Positions 19,920 through 27,389 of a DNA stretch of 50,403 nt are shown piece after piece. The notes beneath the pieces were generated by a model that did no database searches, was not told the origin of the DNA, and was given only the letters and a program-made list of their open reading frames with translations. Source of the stretch: Roseateles saccharophilus (GTDB lineage Bacteria; Pseudomonadota; Gammaproteobacteria; Burkholderiales; Burkholderiaceae_C); the NCBI RefSeq assembly GCF_004342485.1, contig NZ_SMBU01000037.1:1-50403 (forward strand), written 5' to 3'. The translations under genes and the position numbers were made by a program. The stretch's first letter is position 1; each line of letters starts with the position of its first letter.

Positions 19920-20284
19920 GTTGGCCAGCTTCGCCCGAGTCACCGAGGCGGACACCCTGCGCCGCCAGCTGCACGCGCCGAACCTGCACGACGGCCAACT
20001 CTGGCTGGATGACGAGCGCCTCACCCAGGCCGAATCGCCCTGACCCGCACGCCGGGCCACCGGCTGATGTGGGCCAACAAGGCGGATACCTCGCTGCTGG
20101 TGGGCCGCCTGGCGGCGGAAGGCCTGCCTGGCTGGGGTAGCGGCCGCGGCCAGACCATCCACTTCATCGACTGGGAGCGCCCCGAGCGCGACGACTTCTG
20201 CGTTGTGAACCCATACCGGGTGGACTGCCCGCCCGGCTACACGCGCAGCAAGGCCCTCATCGTGCCGGACCTGGTGCTGCTCGT
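19920..20284 (+). pseudogene. hsdR (type I restriction subunit R) fragment
   Basis: The plus strand encodes part of the N-terminal region of a type I restriction endonuclease R subunit, in two frames. The first frame has RVTEADTLRRQL and DDERLTQAES and stops at 20041-20043. The second resumes RLMWANKADTSLLVGRLAAE and continues GRGQTIHFIDWERPERDDF, then CPPGYTRSKALIVPDLVLLV. The I-D-W-x-R-P-E-x-D-F and V-P-D-L-V-L motifs are characteristic of HsdR proteins just before the nuclease Glu-x-Lys. The nuclease catalytic residues, helicase and C-terminal domains are gone. The right break, at about 20284, runs in frame into a zinc-finger fragment. No hsdM or hsdS is in the window. Confidence 0.75.
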
Positions 20285-20453
20285 GATCTGCGACTACTTT
20301 GGCAGGCACGCAGATCCGTACGGCGGCCTCGACGTGTACCCGGATCACAAGGATCTCGCGGAGCGGCAGTTCTGGGTCTGCTGGAGTTGCGACGCCTGGG
20401 TCGGGTGCAAGAAGGACTCCGACGATCCGTTTGGCGCGCTGACGTCGGTTTGA
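20067..20453 (+). CDS. chimeric reading frame: hsdR remnant plus DUF3268-like zinc finger
   Basis: An uninterrupted 128-residue frame joins two unrelated pieces. Residues 1-73 are the HsdR fragment ending PDLVLLV. From about residue 74, ICDYFGRHADPYGGLDVYP, then RQFWVCWSCDAWVGCKKDSDDPFGAL, matches the small zinc-finger proteins of the DUF3268 type (C-x-Y-C ... C-x-x-C-x-A-W-V-G-C-H ... P-x-G-x-L). One expected zinc ligand is replaced: the usual C-x-Y-C reads CDYF. The join is in frame and near where the zinc-finger gene would have started. No Shine-Dalgarno sequence precedes the Met at 20067. It is more likely a deletion product than a functional fusion. Confidence 0.55.
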   Translation: MWANKADTSLLVGRLAAEGLPGWGSGRGQTIHFIDWERPERDDFCVVNPYRVDCPPGYTRSKALIVPDLVLLVICDYFGRHADPYGGLDVYPDHKDLAERQFWVCWSCDAWVGCKKDSDDPFGALTSV

Positions 20454-20576
20454 TGGGACCTTCCGACCCAAGGCTCAGGCCCCGGGGTGGGATTGGCCCT
20501 GCAAGAATTGCAATCACGGGGCATCCGCCCCGGTTCAACAGATCTGGCTCGCGTCCGTGCCAAGCGCCGAACCTGC

Positions 20577-21305
20577 TCAAGCAGGCTGCAGGCGCCCCCC
20601 GGACAGGGTGACGAAACGATAGCCCTTGGCAAGCAACGACGGCAGGGTCGCTGCGAAAGCCTCGGCCGTCGAGCCAGCCGGCTTGTTCATGTGCGCAATC
20701 ACGATATCGCCAGGTTGAACTGCGCGCAGGCGCGCGGAGATTTGCGCCTCGGACAGCGTGGCACCGGCATCCGCATTCACCGAGAAGCCCGCAACCTGGT
20801 AGCCCATCGAGCGAATGATCTGCATCGACTGCGCGTCGTAGATCGCGGTGGCCCCTCTGAAGAACACCGGCGCGCGACCCGTCAGCGACCGGATGGCCTG
20901 CGCGGCGCCGCTGACTTCTTCTTCGAGATGTGCAGCGTCCGGTTCCGCGGCAATGCCATAGACACGTCGACCCGTGCCGATCACTGCCGGCACATGCGAC
21001 GTCCCGTGATCCTCCAGTTCGAACAGATCGGGGTGAGCCAGCAGCATGGCTGTGCCTGCAGGATTGCGATCAAGCCACTTCTTCGTCACGAAGATGGTCG
21101 CAGGTACGCGCAGATCGATCAGCGTTTCAATCAGGCTGGCGTCGAAAGCTCCCCCGCAGGCATCGAGCGTGATTGCCACCGCCTTCGTTGGCGCGCCTGA
21201 CGGCACGGCAAGGCGATCATGCACCTCCACACCCCAACTCGGCGCGGCGGTAACTGTCGCTGACACCATCAGACCCAGGAGCAAAGTGAAAACGGTTCGG
21301 CTCAT
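20577..21305 (-). CDS. polysaccharide deacetylase family protein (NodB homology)
   Basis: A 242-residue exported protein. MSRTVFTLLLGLMVSATVTA is a signal peptide cut after AAA-like AAP. The NodB domain shows motif 1 as AITLDACGGAFD (the usual TFDDG Asp pair is TLDACGG), motif 2 HGTSH with two His for the metal, motif 3 FFRGATAIYD (Arg of R-x-P-Y), then AGFSVNADAG and IVIAHMNKP. It would remove acetyl groups from a polysaccharide such as peptidoglycan or an exopolysaccharide in the periplasm. The TLDACGG variant marks a known divergent subgroup, so the substrate is not clear. It stands alone between the hsdR remnant and a convergently placed large lipoprotein gene; no operon partner is evident. 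Confidence 0.88.
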   Translation of the reverse strand: MSRTVFTLLLGLMVSATVTAAPSWGVEVHDRLAVPSGAPTKAVAITLDACGGAFDASLIETLIDLRVPATIFVTKKWLDRNPAGTAMLLAHPDLFELEDHGTSHVPAVIGTGRRVYGIAAEPDAAHLEEEVSGAAQAIRSLTGRAPVFFRGATAIYDAQSMQIIRSMGYQVAGFSVNADAGATLSEAQISARLRAVQPGDIVIAHMNKPAGSTAEAFAATLPSLLAKGYRFVTLSGGRLQPA

Positions 21306-21540
21306 GCTCGATCAACGTGAATGGACGGCATTTGGATGACGGCCAGAGCTTGGCGAACCGTGCGAACTGCAAACTTGACCCGGAGATCTCACCTGCATGC
21401 AAGCATGGGCTCGATCCTGTCACGGAGATCGGTCAAGGTCCGAGATTGCGGGGCATGCCACAGCGCCTCGCGTCGAGTTCGGCCGCCATCGCCCCTCTCA
21501 CTTACCGAGGCCGGCGCGGATCGCACACGAGCGGCAGCGC

Positions 21541-23991
21541 TCATCTCCAGCGCCCCACGTGCACGACGTAGCCCCGAATGCTGTAGGTCGAGTCGTCCAA
21601 GAACTGGATTCCACGGGCGTTGGGATCCGACGGTGCCCTGAAATCCGGGGGCGTTGCCGAGAGGCTGCGCAGGTAGGAACCGAGATCCACGGTCGAGCGG
21701 ACCGCCAGTGTGTCCGGATCGAGCTTGACCAGTTGGTCCGCCGTGGCATCAAGACACACGAGCATGCCGTAGCCGTAACCGCAGTCCTTTGACGCATAGG
21801 GCAATTTCGGTCCATCGCCGCCATCGCTGATGCGAATCGTGCTGCCATCGTTCAAATGCAGCAGATTGGTGCTCGCATACCAGAGCTGGGGCACGCTCGT
21901 ACCGGTGCGAATCGTTCGAGTCGACACTGAATCGATGCCAGTGCCTGGTGCAAAGGTCCAGGCCTGCAGCAACTGGGGGGTGGCGTTTTGCCATGAGAAG
22001 GCGCGTCCATTGCTCCAATCCACGCCAATCAGCAAATCATTCTGGTCGCCAATGTTTGCCGCCGGGCCGGCCAGCCCCGGCCCCAGTGCCTGCACATAGT
22101 GCGGCATCACCCCCAGCGTCAGGGACTGGTTAAAGCTCGCCATGAACTGACCGCTGCCGTCTGCCGCGGCGTACAAGGCAGTGAGCTGCGCCGACCGGAA
22201 CTTGGCGGGCTGCGTCGCATCGGGGACGGCAGGCAGCGTGTAGCTCGCAATGTCCGACAGGTCCGCACCGCTGACTTGATGGATCACATCGCTCTGCGCT
22301 GCAGCCGCAGCCGCGGTCGTCGGGTCGCTGTAGGGCAAGTTGTTCGGTTGGATCGCCTCGGGCACCAGCAAGCTCGACAGATCGCCCGTGGCAATCGGGC
22401 AAAAAGTAGAAAACCCAGCAAACACGCGTTGGCTTGCGACTTGCAACCCCGTATCGATGTTCCAGAGCGCCAGTGCCAGCGTTGGTGACCCTTGACTGGT
22501 GGGTCCGGATTCCACCGTGACCATGCGATGCAGAGCTGGCAATACCACGGGTGGGCAAAAGTGCGTCTGCGTAAGCCTGTCGAGGCGGTCGACGCCAATC
22601 GCCAGTTGCGCGGGCCATACGCCGCCGTTGGCATAGGCGCCACTGAGTTCCAAAGTTGTCGCGCTGCTGGTGTTCTCCACCCCATCGAGAAAGTACTGAT
22701 CAGTCTCCTTCAAGATGCCCACCCCAGGCGCCAGCCACACGGTCGTGTGTACCAGCTCGGTCGTGACCGCTGTCGCGGATTTGGGCACCACGATTTGCGT
22801 GTCCGTGACCACGCGAACCGCCCGGAACGTGCCGGCCGCAATGGAGACCGTCTCCACGCCCCCCACCTGCTCGTTGACCGAGAAGGCCAGCGGCTGGATA
22901 TCGGTTCCACCCGTGAAATTCAGCTTCGTCGCGTCAATCCTGCGACCATCGAGTTGGCGAGCGCCTGGCTGCACCGGATAACTCGACGCGGGAAACTCGC
23001 CGACCACGCCGGACACCAGAGCGTCCTGCGACGTCGTCGTAGGCAGGGATTGGTAATCGCGGCTGGCGCTCTGCCGCCTTGAGCCTCCGGCCCCGGTCAG
23101 AGGCGTCCACTTCCCGTTCGTCTGAGAGGCGATGGTGGCGGTGTACTGCCAAGCACCATCCGCCCCCATCGCAACACCGAATTGGTCTGCGAGCGAGACT
23201 TGCAGTTGCTGGGCCTTGTCCTTGACGAAAAAGGCGGCATAGGTCTTGGACAGCGCATAGAACGCGCCGATGTCACCTGTGCCCGCGCTGGGCAGTGAGT
23301 TGCTGACGCGCAGCGTGTTCAGCACATAGGCCAGCGCATGGTCGTCGGCGAGCGCCTGCACCAGTTGCGCCGCAGCGGTCGAAGGTGACAGCGCTGCGTG
23401 TTGATCCCCCGTCGCATCGGCATATAAGCCAAAGGCACCCGAGATCTGGGCCACGGTGGTCAGCGGCGTCCCAGGGAAGGTGAGCACGCGTCCGGCCGCA
23501 GCAACTACTTCGCGGACCCATGCTTCGGAGCTCGCGTCCACTCGCACGGTGCCGGGATATAGATAGGCACGCAGGGTGACACCTCCAGCCCGGACCTGCA
23601 ACATCCAGGTGCCATCTGCGGTCGAACTGCCTGCCGGCATGGCGATTGAAAAACTGCCATCAGCGCCCGTACTCGCACTGCCCACGATCGGCCCCAGGCT
23701 GCCGTCTGTCTGGATGGCATGCAATTCGACGGACAGCCCGGCTCTTCGGCCGGTGGCATCTAAGGTATCACCAGCGACTGACACCGTGCCGCTGGCATGG
23801 CTCGCGTCGACCAGCGGTGCTGCGGGCGCGGCGACGGGCTGCACACCCGAGTAGGCCGGTGTCGTGTTGCCAGCGGTACTACCACTGCCCGGGTCCCCGG
23901 CACCGCCGTTGCTGCCACCGCCGCCTCCGCCGCATCCCGCCAGCACCCAGAGGCAGGCGCAAGCACCCGCCCAAGCTTTCCAAGACGACAT
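21541..23991 (-). CDS. large hypothetical lipoprotein
   Basis: An 816-residue exported protein. MSSWKAWAGACACLWVLAGC carries a lipobox (LAGC, Cys20), followed by seven Gly and a Gly/Ser/Thr linker. Residues about 50-150 resemble a carboxypeptidase-regulatory-like beta-sandwich (VSVAGDTLDATGRRAGLSVELHA, GSASTGADGSFSIAMPAG, WMLQVRAGGVTLRAYLYPGTVRV). A middle region of Val/Thr-rich strands follows, and the last 300 residues, with repeated WNxDTG, GVDWSNGRAFSW and VKLDPDTLAVRSTVDLGSYL blocks, look like a beta-propeller. The ATG at 23991 is chosen for the signal peptide and for GGGAGAGG just upstream. It may bind or sense surface ligands; function unknown. Confidence 0.82.
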   Translation of the reverse strand: MSSWKAWAGACACLWVLAGCGGGGGGSNGGAGDPGSGSTAGNTTPAYSGVQPVAAPAAPLVDASHASGTVSVAGDTLDATGRRAGLSVELHAIQTDGSLGPIVGSASTGADGSFSIAMPAGSSTADGTWMLQVRAGGVTLRAYLYPGTVRVDASSEAWVREVVAAAGRVLTFPGTPLTTVAQISGAFGLYADATGDQHAALSPSTAAAQLVQALADDHALAYVLNTLRVSNSLPSAGTGDIGAFYALSKTYAAFFVKDKAQQLQVSLADQFGVAMGADGAWQYTATIASQTNGKWTPLTGAGGSRRQSASRDYQSLPTTTSQDALVSGVVGEFPASSYPVQPGARQLDGRRIDATKLNFTGGTDIQPLAFSVNEQVGGVETVSIAAGTFRAVRVVTDTQIVVPKSATAVTTELVHTTVWLAPGVGILKETDQYFLDGVENTSSATTLELSGAYANGGVWPAQLAIGVDRLDRLTQTHFCPPVVLPALHRMVTVESGPTSQGSPTLALALWNIDTGLQVASQRVFAGFSTFCPIATGDLSSLLVPEAIQPNNLPYSDPTTAAAAAAQSDVIHQVSGADLSDIASYTLPAVPDATQPAKFRSAQLTALYAAADGSGQFMASFNQSLTLGVMPHYVQALGPGLAGPAANIGDQNDLLIGVDWSNGRAFSWQNATPQLLQAWTFAPGTGIDSVSTRTIRTGTSVPQLWYASTNLLHLNDGSTIRISDGGDGPKLPYASKDCGYGYGMLVCLDATADQLVKLDPDTLAVRSTVDLGSYLRSLSATPPDFRAPSDPNARGIQFLDDSTYSIRGYVVHVGRWR

Positions 23992-24316
23992 GTTCCTCTC
24001 CCTATCGGACGCAAAACTGTATTCGGAGAGTGATGACACGCCGCCCTGCCTCCATGGGCAATAGTCCCCAACCCAAGGGGGCGATCGAGCTCGCGGCACA
24101 AGGGCAACACCCGCCCACTCGGTAGACCAAACCGCTCGGTAGCCGCTCCGACGACGATGGCGGCGGATCGTTGCGCCCCTGACTCTGCGATGTTGATGGC
24201 GCCAACGACCACCGGGGGGCGCCGCCCGCCACGGTGCTGCCTCGACACGGGCCGGCAGCGGCTGCGCCAAGAAATGGCGGCCCGCCTGGCAGGCGACTGA
24301 AGGTTCGCGCTCGAAG
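23992..24316. other. non-coding gap before the LexA box
   Basis: Upstream of the large lipoprotein gene no credible coding sequence is visible; the open frames here are Arg/Trp-rich and lack family features. It presumably holds the lipoprotein promoter (minus strand) but no clear -35/-10 pair stands out. Confidence 0.5.
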
Positions 24317-24336
24317 TACTGTTCTTGCATACAGTA
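24317..24336 (+). promoter_or_regulatory. LexA (SOS) box
   Basis: The sequence is TACTGT-N8-ACAGTA with N8 = TCTTGCAT, a perfect match to the outer palindrome of the proteobacterial LexA operator (CTGT-N8-ACAG) extended by TA on each side. It overlaps a TATTAT sequence (24335-24340) that resembles a -10 element. It lies about 100 bases before the SRAP gene, so that gene and its downstream partner are likely repressed by LexA and induced by DNA damage. Confidence 0.85.
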
Positions 24337-24438
24337 TTATCCAGCCCACGACCTTGTCGAACCATCGAATTGCGCGCGTGCCAACCGCCACACGCCCCGC
24401 CCGCTGGCCCTCACGAGGCGCTGATCCAGCCCTGAACC

Positions 24439-25254
24439 ATGCGCTCGAACTACGAACCCGTCACGGACAGCGACCGACTGTTGGCCAGCTTCGGCGTCAC
24501 CCTGTCCGGGGAAGCCGACCTGGCGTCCCAATGCAGCGCGGGCGTGACGGCGCCCTTCATCGTCCGCGCGGAGGTCAAATCGCCTGGCGCGCTGGGCGAC
24601 GCCAAGTTCGGACTGTTGGGCTTGCTGCCGCACTTCGCGACCGACATCGGCTTCGGCAAGCAGACCTGCAACTGCCGCATGGAGACGATGAAGTCCCAGC
24701 CGGCTTTCCGGGAAAGCTGGTGGGCGGCACGGCGCTGCGTGATCCCGGTGGAGCTGATCTCCGAGTGGAACTATGAGTCGGGCCGACCGCAGATGTGGCA
24801 CGTCCAGCGGGCCGACGAGGCGCCCATGGGCCTGGCGGGCCTGTGGAACGACTGGACCAGCCCGGCAGGCGAGAGGGTGCTGTCGTTCAGCCTGCTGACC
24901 CTCAATGCTGACGGGCATGAAGTCTTCGGGCGCCTGAACGCTCCGGACCACGAGAAACGGATGCCGGTGATCTTGCCGATCAACGCGCAGGAGTTATGGC
25001 TCTATGGCGCGATGAAGGACGCCGAGCGGCTGCTGACGCGCTACCCGGCGGAGCAGTTGCAGGCCACATCGCGGGAGCCGCCAAGCAAGGCCTGGACCGA
25101 GCCTGAGAGCTGGGCCGCGGTGCCCGACATGTTCGCGTCCGAGTGGCATGCCCTCGCTGCGGAGCAGCCGCCCAAGCGCGCGGTCCGCGCGCCGCGGGCC
25201 CTAGCGCCCAAGCCACACGAACTTCCCGGCCCGATCACGGGCGATCTCTTCTGA
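24439..25254 (+). CDS. SRAP-domain protein (SOS response-associated, YedK/HMCES-like) with Cys2 replaced by Arg
   Basis: A 271-residue SRAP protein. Family members cleave off Met1 and use Cys2 to form a covalent crosslink with abasic sites in single-stranded DNA. The fold markers are present: FGLLGLLPHF, CNCRMETM (Asn78, equivalent of the active-site Asn), CVIPVELISEW (Glu109), TLNADGHEVFGRLNAPDHEKRMPVILP (His171). The expected start MCSNYEPV reads MRSNYEPV, so the catalytic Cys2 is Arg (CGC in place of TGC, one transition). No alternative start supplies a Cys. The Shine-Dalgarno is weak. A LexA box upstream predicts SOS induction, and a small gene follows 11 bases after the stop. It may be an inactivated enzyme, a non-covalent DNA sensor, or a sequencing error. 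Confidence 0.92.
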   Translation: MRSNYEPVTDSDRLLASFGVTLSGEADLASQCSAGVTAPFIVRAEVKSPGALGDAKFGLLGLLPHFATDIGFGKQTCNCRMETMKSQPAFRESWWAARRCVIPVELISEWNYESGRPQMWHVQRADEAPMGLAGLWNDWTSPAGERVLSFSLLTLNADGHEVFGRLNAPDHEKRMPVILPINAQELWLYGAMKDAERLLTRYPAEQLQATSREPPSKAWTEPESWAAVPDMFASEWHALAAEQPPKRAVRAPRALAPKPHELPGPITGDLF

Positions 25255-25265
25255 ACGGAGTGGTC

Positions 25266-25541
25266 ATGCAACTCGACCTCAACAGCGTGGACAGCATCGT
25301 GGCTTGGTGGCAGGTCTTCCCGGAGCGCCATGACAGCTATCTGGACTACAAGCTTCGGGCCAGCCCGGAGTTCTCCCGCAGCATCAACGCAGCGCGGCGC
25401 CGTATCGCTGCGAGTCCCGAATTGCGGGCGCTGAGGCGGCGATCGATCGAGCAGCGACGCAGCTCGAAGACGTGGGATACAGAGCAGGACGGCGCGGTGT
25501 CCGCGCCCGAGTCGAGATTCAGCGAGTTCGCCATGGGTTGA
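25266..25541 (+). CDS. small hypothetical protein, SRAP operon partner
   Basis: A 91-residue protein beginning MQLDLNSVDSIVAWWQVFPERH, followed by a basic helical stretch SPEFSRSINAARRRIAASPELRALRRRSIEQRRSS and an acidic tail. No known domain recognised. CGGAG six bases before the ATG is a good Shine-Dalgarno sequence, and the gene starts 11 bases after the SRAP stop, so the two should be cotranscribed from the LexA-controlled promoter. The Arg-rich helix could bind nucleic acid. A terminator about 80 bases downstream closes the unit. Confidence 0.7.
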   Translation: MQLDLNSVDSIVAWWQVFPERHDSYLDYKLRASPEFSRSINAARRRIAASPELRALRRRSIEQRRSSKTWDTEQDGAVSAPESRFSEFAMG

Positions 25542-25620
25542 AGGCTCAGCAGCAGCTGAGGTGCTCACAGAGCAGTTGCCGCGGGTCTTCGGAACAATGC
25601 GGCATTGGGCTTGATGGCTT

Positions 25621-25640
25621 GGGCTGTCCAGCCCTTTTTT
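25621..25640 (+). terminator. intrinsic terminator of the SRAP unit
   Basis: GGGCT and AGCCC form a five-pair stem around GTCC, followed directly by six T. A compact rho-independent terminator. Confidence 0.8.
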
Positions 25641-26019
25641 ATGAGCGCTCGCCGTGGCCGAGCAGGAAGCTCCGCGCGGCCCTGGAATTGCCGGACGCGA
25701 ATCTGGCTGTGAACGCTGGTCGAGATCCGCATCTATGTGACGGCGAGGACGCGGTTTTTCTCCAGGCCTGATCAAGGCATTCCGAGCGGAAGGTGGCAAC
25801 GAGTTCGCCTGGTGAACTTGCGCCCGCAGCCTTGAGCCGCCCCTGCCGCCTCATTTCAGCCGTCGGACCGGGAGCGCTTACATGCCGTGCGCCACCGTGC
25901 CTGCCATTGCGCACATGTCGCGCTGCAAACGTCTGCTCAACCTCTCGCAGATCCTGCACCGCCAGCTGCGTTGCCTTCTTCATTGAGACCACAGGCCGAC
26001 AAGATGGCCCCAGCCGTTC
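25641..26019. other. non-coding or decayed stretch before the toxin-antitoxin pair
   Basis: A minus-strand frame is open through this interval (starting MKKATQLAVQDLREVEQ at about 25984) but its composition is Arg/Ser/Ala-rich and lacks recognisable motifs, so I do not call a gene. No hairpin with T-tract and no repeat stands out. Confidence 0.4.
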
Positions 26020-26043
26020 TTGACGTTGCAACGCGTTTGCAAC
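26020..26043 (+). promoter_or_regulatory. promoter and operator of the toxin-antitoxin pair
   Basis: TTGACG (26020-26025) is a -35-like element. It is followed by TTGCAAC at 26026-26032 and again at 26037-26043, direct repeats one helical turn (11 bases) apart; the first sits in the palindrome GTTGCAAC. This is a likely binding site for the antitoxin or toxin-antitoxin complex. The -10 is weak. Confidence 0.45.
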
Positions 26044-26054
26044 ACACTCGTCAA

Positions 26055-26348
26055 ATGAAGACCGCCATCCTTCCGCAAGTGCGCGTAGAGCCCCAGCTTC
26101 GGGCCGACCTCGAAGCGGTGCTGCGCGAAGGTGAAACACTGTCCGACTTCCTGGAAGCGACCGTGCGTCAGGCGGTGGACTTCCGACGCATGCAAGCCGA
26201 GTTTGACGCCCGAGCGGATGCCGCTTGGTCGCGCTTCCAGCAGACGGGCGCTGGTGTGCCGGCCGAAGAGGTCGTTGCCGAGATGCGCGGGCGGCTGCAA
26301 GCTCGGCGCCGCGAGCTGCAGGGCAAGCACCGAACGACGAAAGCATGA
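26055..26348 (+). CDS. antitoxin of a RelE/ParE-type module (ribbon-helix-helix-like)
   Basis: A 97-residue protein starting MKTAILPQVRVEPQLRADLE, with VLREGETLSDFLEATVRQAVDFRR: a beta strand followed by two helices in the ribbon-helix-helix pattern of YlcI/YnfO-like antitoxins, which bind DNA as dimers. The C-terminal half (AEFDARADAAWSRFQQTGAGVPAEEVVAEMRGRLQARRRE) is the usual extended toxin-wrapping region. The stop overlaps the toxin start by four bases (ATGA), typical of toxin-antitoxin operons. It neutralises the toxin and probably represses the operon through the repeats upstream. ATG at 26055 is chosen because the upstream frame is low-quality and the conserved region starts here. Confidence 0.85.
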   Translation: MKTAILPQVRVEPQLRADLEAVLREGETLSDFLEATVRQAVDFRRMQAEFDARADAAWSRFQQTGAGVPAEEVVAEMRGRLQARRRELQGKHRTTKA

Positions 26349-26662
26349 CCTTCAGGGTCATCGTCGATCCCGAAGCGAAGGCGGATTTGCTGAGGCTTTA
26401 CGAGTACCTGCTCGAACGCGCTGAGTACGTCGAGGATCTGGACATTGCGGATCGTGCGCTTGAGGCCATCGACGCGGCCATGTCCTCGCTTGCTAGGACG
26501 CCTTTCCTGTTTCGCAAGACGGCCGGGTCGCGTAGCCCTCTTCGGCGCGAGCTGGTCGTGCCCTTTGGCGCTGCAGGGTACGTGCTCAAGTACGAAATCG
26601 CTTCACCTCAGCTGGTGGTGGTACTTGCCATTCGTCATCAACACGAGGCCGACTATCACTGA
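26345..26662 (+). CDS. RelE/ParE family toxin
   Basis: A 105-residue toxin: MTFRVIVDPEAKADLLRLYEYLLERAE gives the first strand and helical pair, and RRELVVPFGAAGYVLKYEI with VVVLAIRHQHEADY gives the final beta-hairpin of the ParE/RelE fold. RelE members cut mRNA at the ribosome, ParE members poison gyrase; the sequence is closer to the ParE-like plasmid stabilisation group, judged by the VLAIRH-Q end, but the target cannot be decided here. It follows its antitoxin with ATGA overlap. A decayed IS6-type element begins 29 bases after the stop. Confidence 0.85.
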   Translation: MTFRVIVDPEAKADLLRLYEYLLERAEYVEDLDIADRALEAIDAAMSSLARTPFLFRKTAGSRSPLRRELVVPFGAAGYVLKYEIASPQLVVVLAIRHQHEADYH

Positions 26663-26691
26663 CGCTGGTGAACGGGCCACTGCGGAAATCT

Positions 26692-27325
26692 GGCTCTGTC
26701 GAAATAGGCGAGTTGGCGGAAGAGGGAAGGACGGTTCCAGCGCACATTCAGCTCACGAGGTCGGCTCTGCGGAAGGTTTTCCAGCGCTTGCACGACCCGT
26801 TGGAGATCATGCTGTTGTGCCTGCGCTGGTATGCCGCCTATCCGTTAGCACGCGCAACCTGGAAGAGATGATGGCTGAGCCAGGCGTGGAGGTCGATCAC
26901 TCCACGGTGCACAACGGGTCGCTGAAGATCCTGCCGGTGCTGGCGAAGGCCTTTCGCCGGCGCAAACGCCCGGTAGGCAAGAGCTGGCGGATGGACCTAC
27001 ATCAAGATCGGCGGCCGCTGGAAGCACCTGTACCGGGCCGTCGACAAGCTCGGGCAGACCGTGGACTTCCTGCTCACGGCTCGGCGTGATTTGGCCGCGG
27101 CCCGAGTCGCCCGCGCGCGATCGACGGCATTGACGTGCCCGAGAAAATCAGCATCGACAAGATCATCGCCGGCATCGAGACCATGCCTGCCATCAAGAAG
27201 GGGCAGTTGGCCTGCCCCGAGGGCCGAACTCTGCCTGCTGCCACACAGTTCTACAGCCTGGCTGTTTGATCCCCAGCTCGCCCTTCCAACTCAACTCGAT
27301 CCGTACCCCTTATTTCGACAGAACC
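26692..27325 (+). mobile_element. decayed IS6-family insertion sequence
   Basis: The left end begins GGCTCTGTCGAAATA (26692) and the right end, read inward, is GGTTCTGTCGAAATA (ending 27325): 14 of 15 matching terminal bases. The element is 634 bases, shorter than the usual 750-850, and its transposase is frameshifted and internally deleted. The eight bases flanking each end are different (GGAAATCT and CAGCTCGC), so no target duplication survives. It lies between the toxin gene and a truncated-looking binding-protein gene. Confidence 0.8.
26776..27269 (+). pseudogene. IS6-family transposase, frameshifted and deleted
   Basis: Pieces of one transposase appear in successive frames: VFQRLHDPLEIMLLCLRWYAAYPL, then NLEEMMAEPGVEVDHSTVHNGSLKILPVLAKAFRRRK, RPVGKSWRMD, then YIKIGGRWKHLYRAVDKLGQ, TVDFLLTARRDLAAAR and EKISIDK. 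After that, the central block with the last catalytic acid is missing, and the frame resumes at IIAGIETMPAIKKGQLACPE with the natural end FYSLAV. At least two frameshifts and one in-frame deletion inactivate it. Confidence 0.8.
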
Positions 27326-27337
27326 CAGCTCGCCCTT
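27272..27337 (+). repeat. 14-base direct repeats at the IS6 right end
   Basis: CCCAGCTCGCCCTT occurs at 27272-27285, inside the element just past the transposase stop, and again at 27324-27337, across the right terminal repeat. It may reflect a small duplication or a replication slip at the element boundary. Confidence 0.7.
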
Positions 27338-27389
27338 GACCGTGGCATGGGCGCTCAGGGGCGCAACTGATGCCCTGCGTTCAGGATGG

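Noticed and set aside
19866-20471. 201-codon minus-strand frame over the hsdR remnant
   Set aside because: The plus strand shows HsdR and zinc-finger motifs; the minus frame shows none.
25639-26361. 240-codon minus-strand frame over the antitoxin gene
   Set aside because: No motif, Arg/Ser-rich, and it overlaps a well-supported toxin-antitoxin pair on the other strand.
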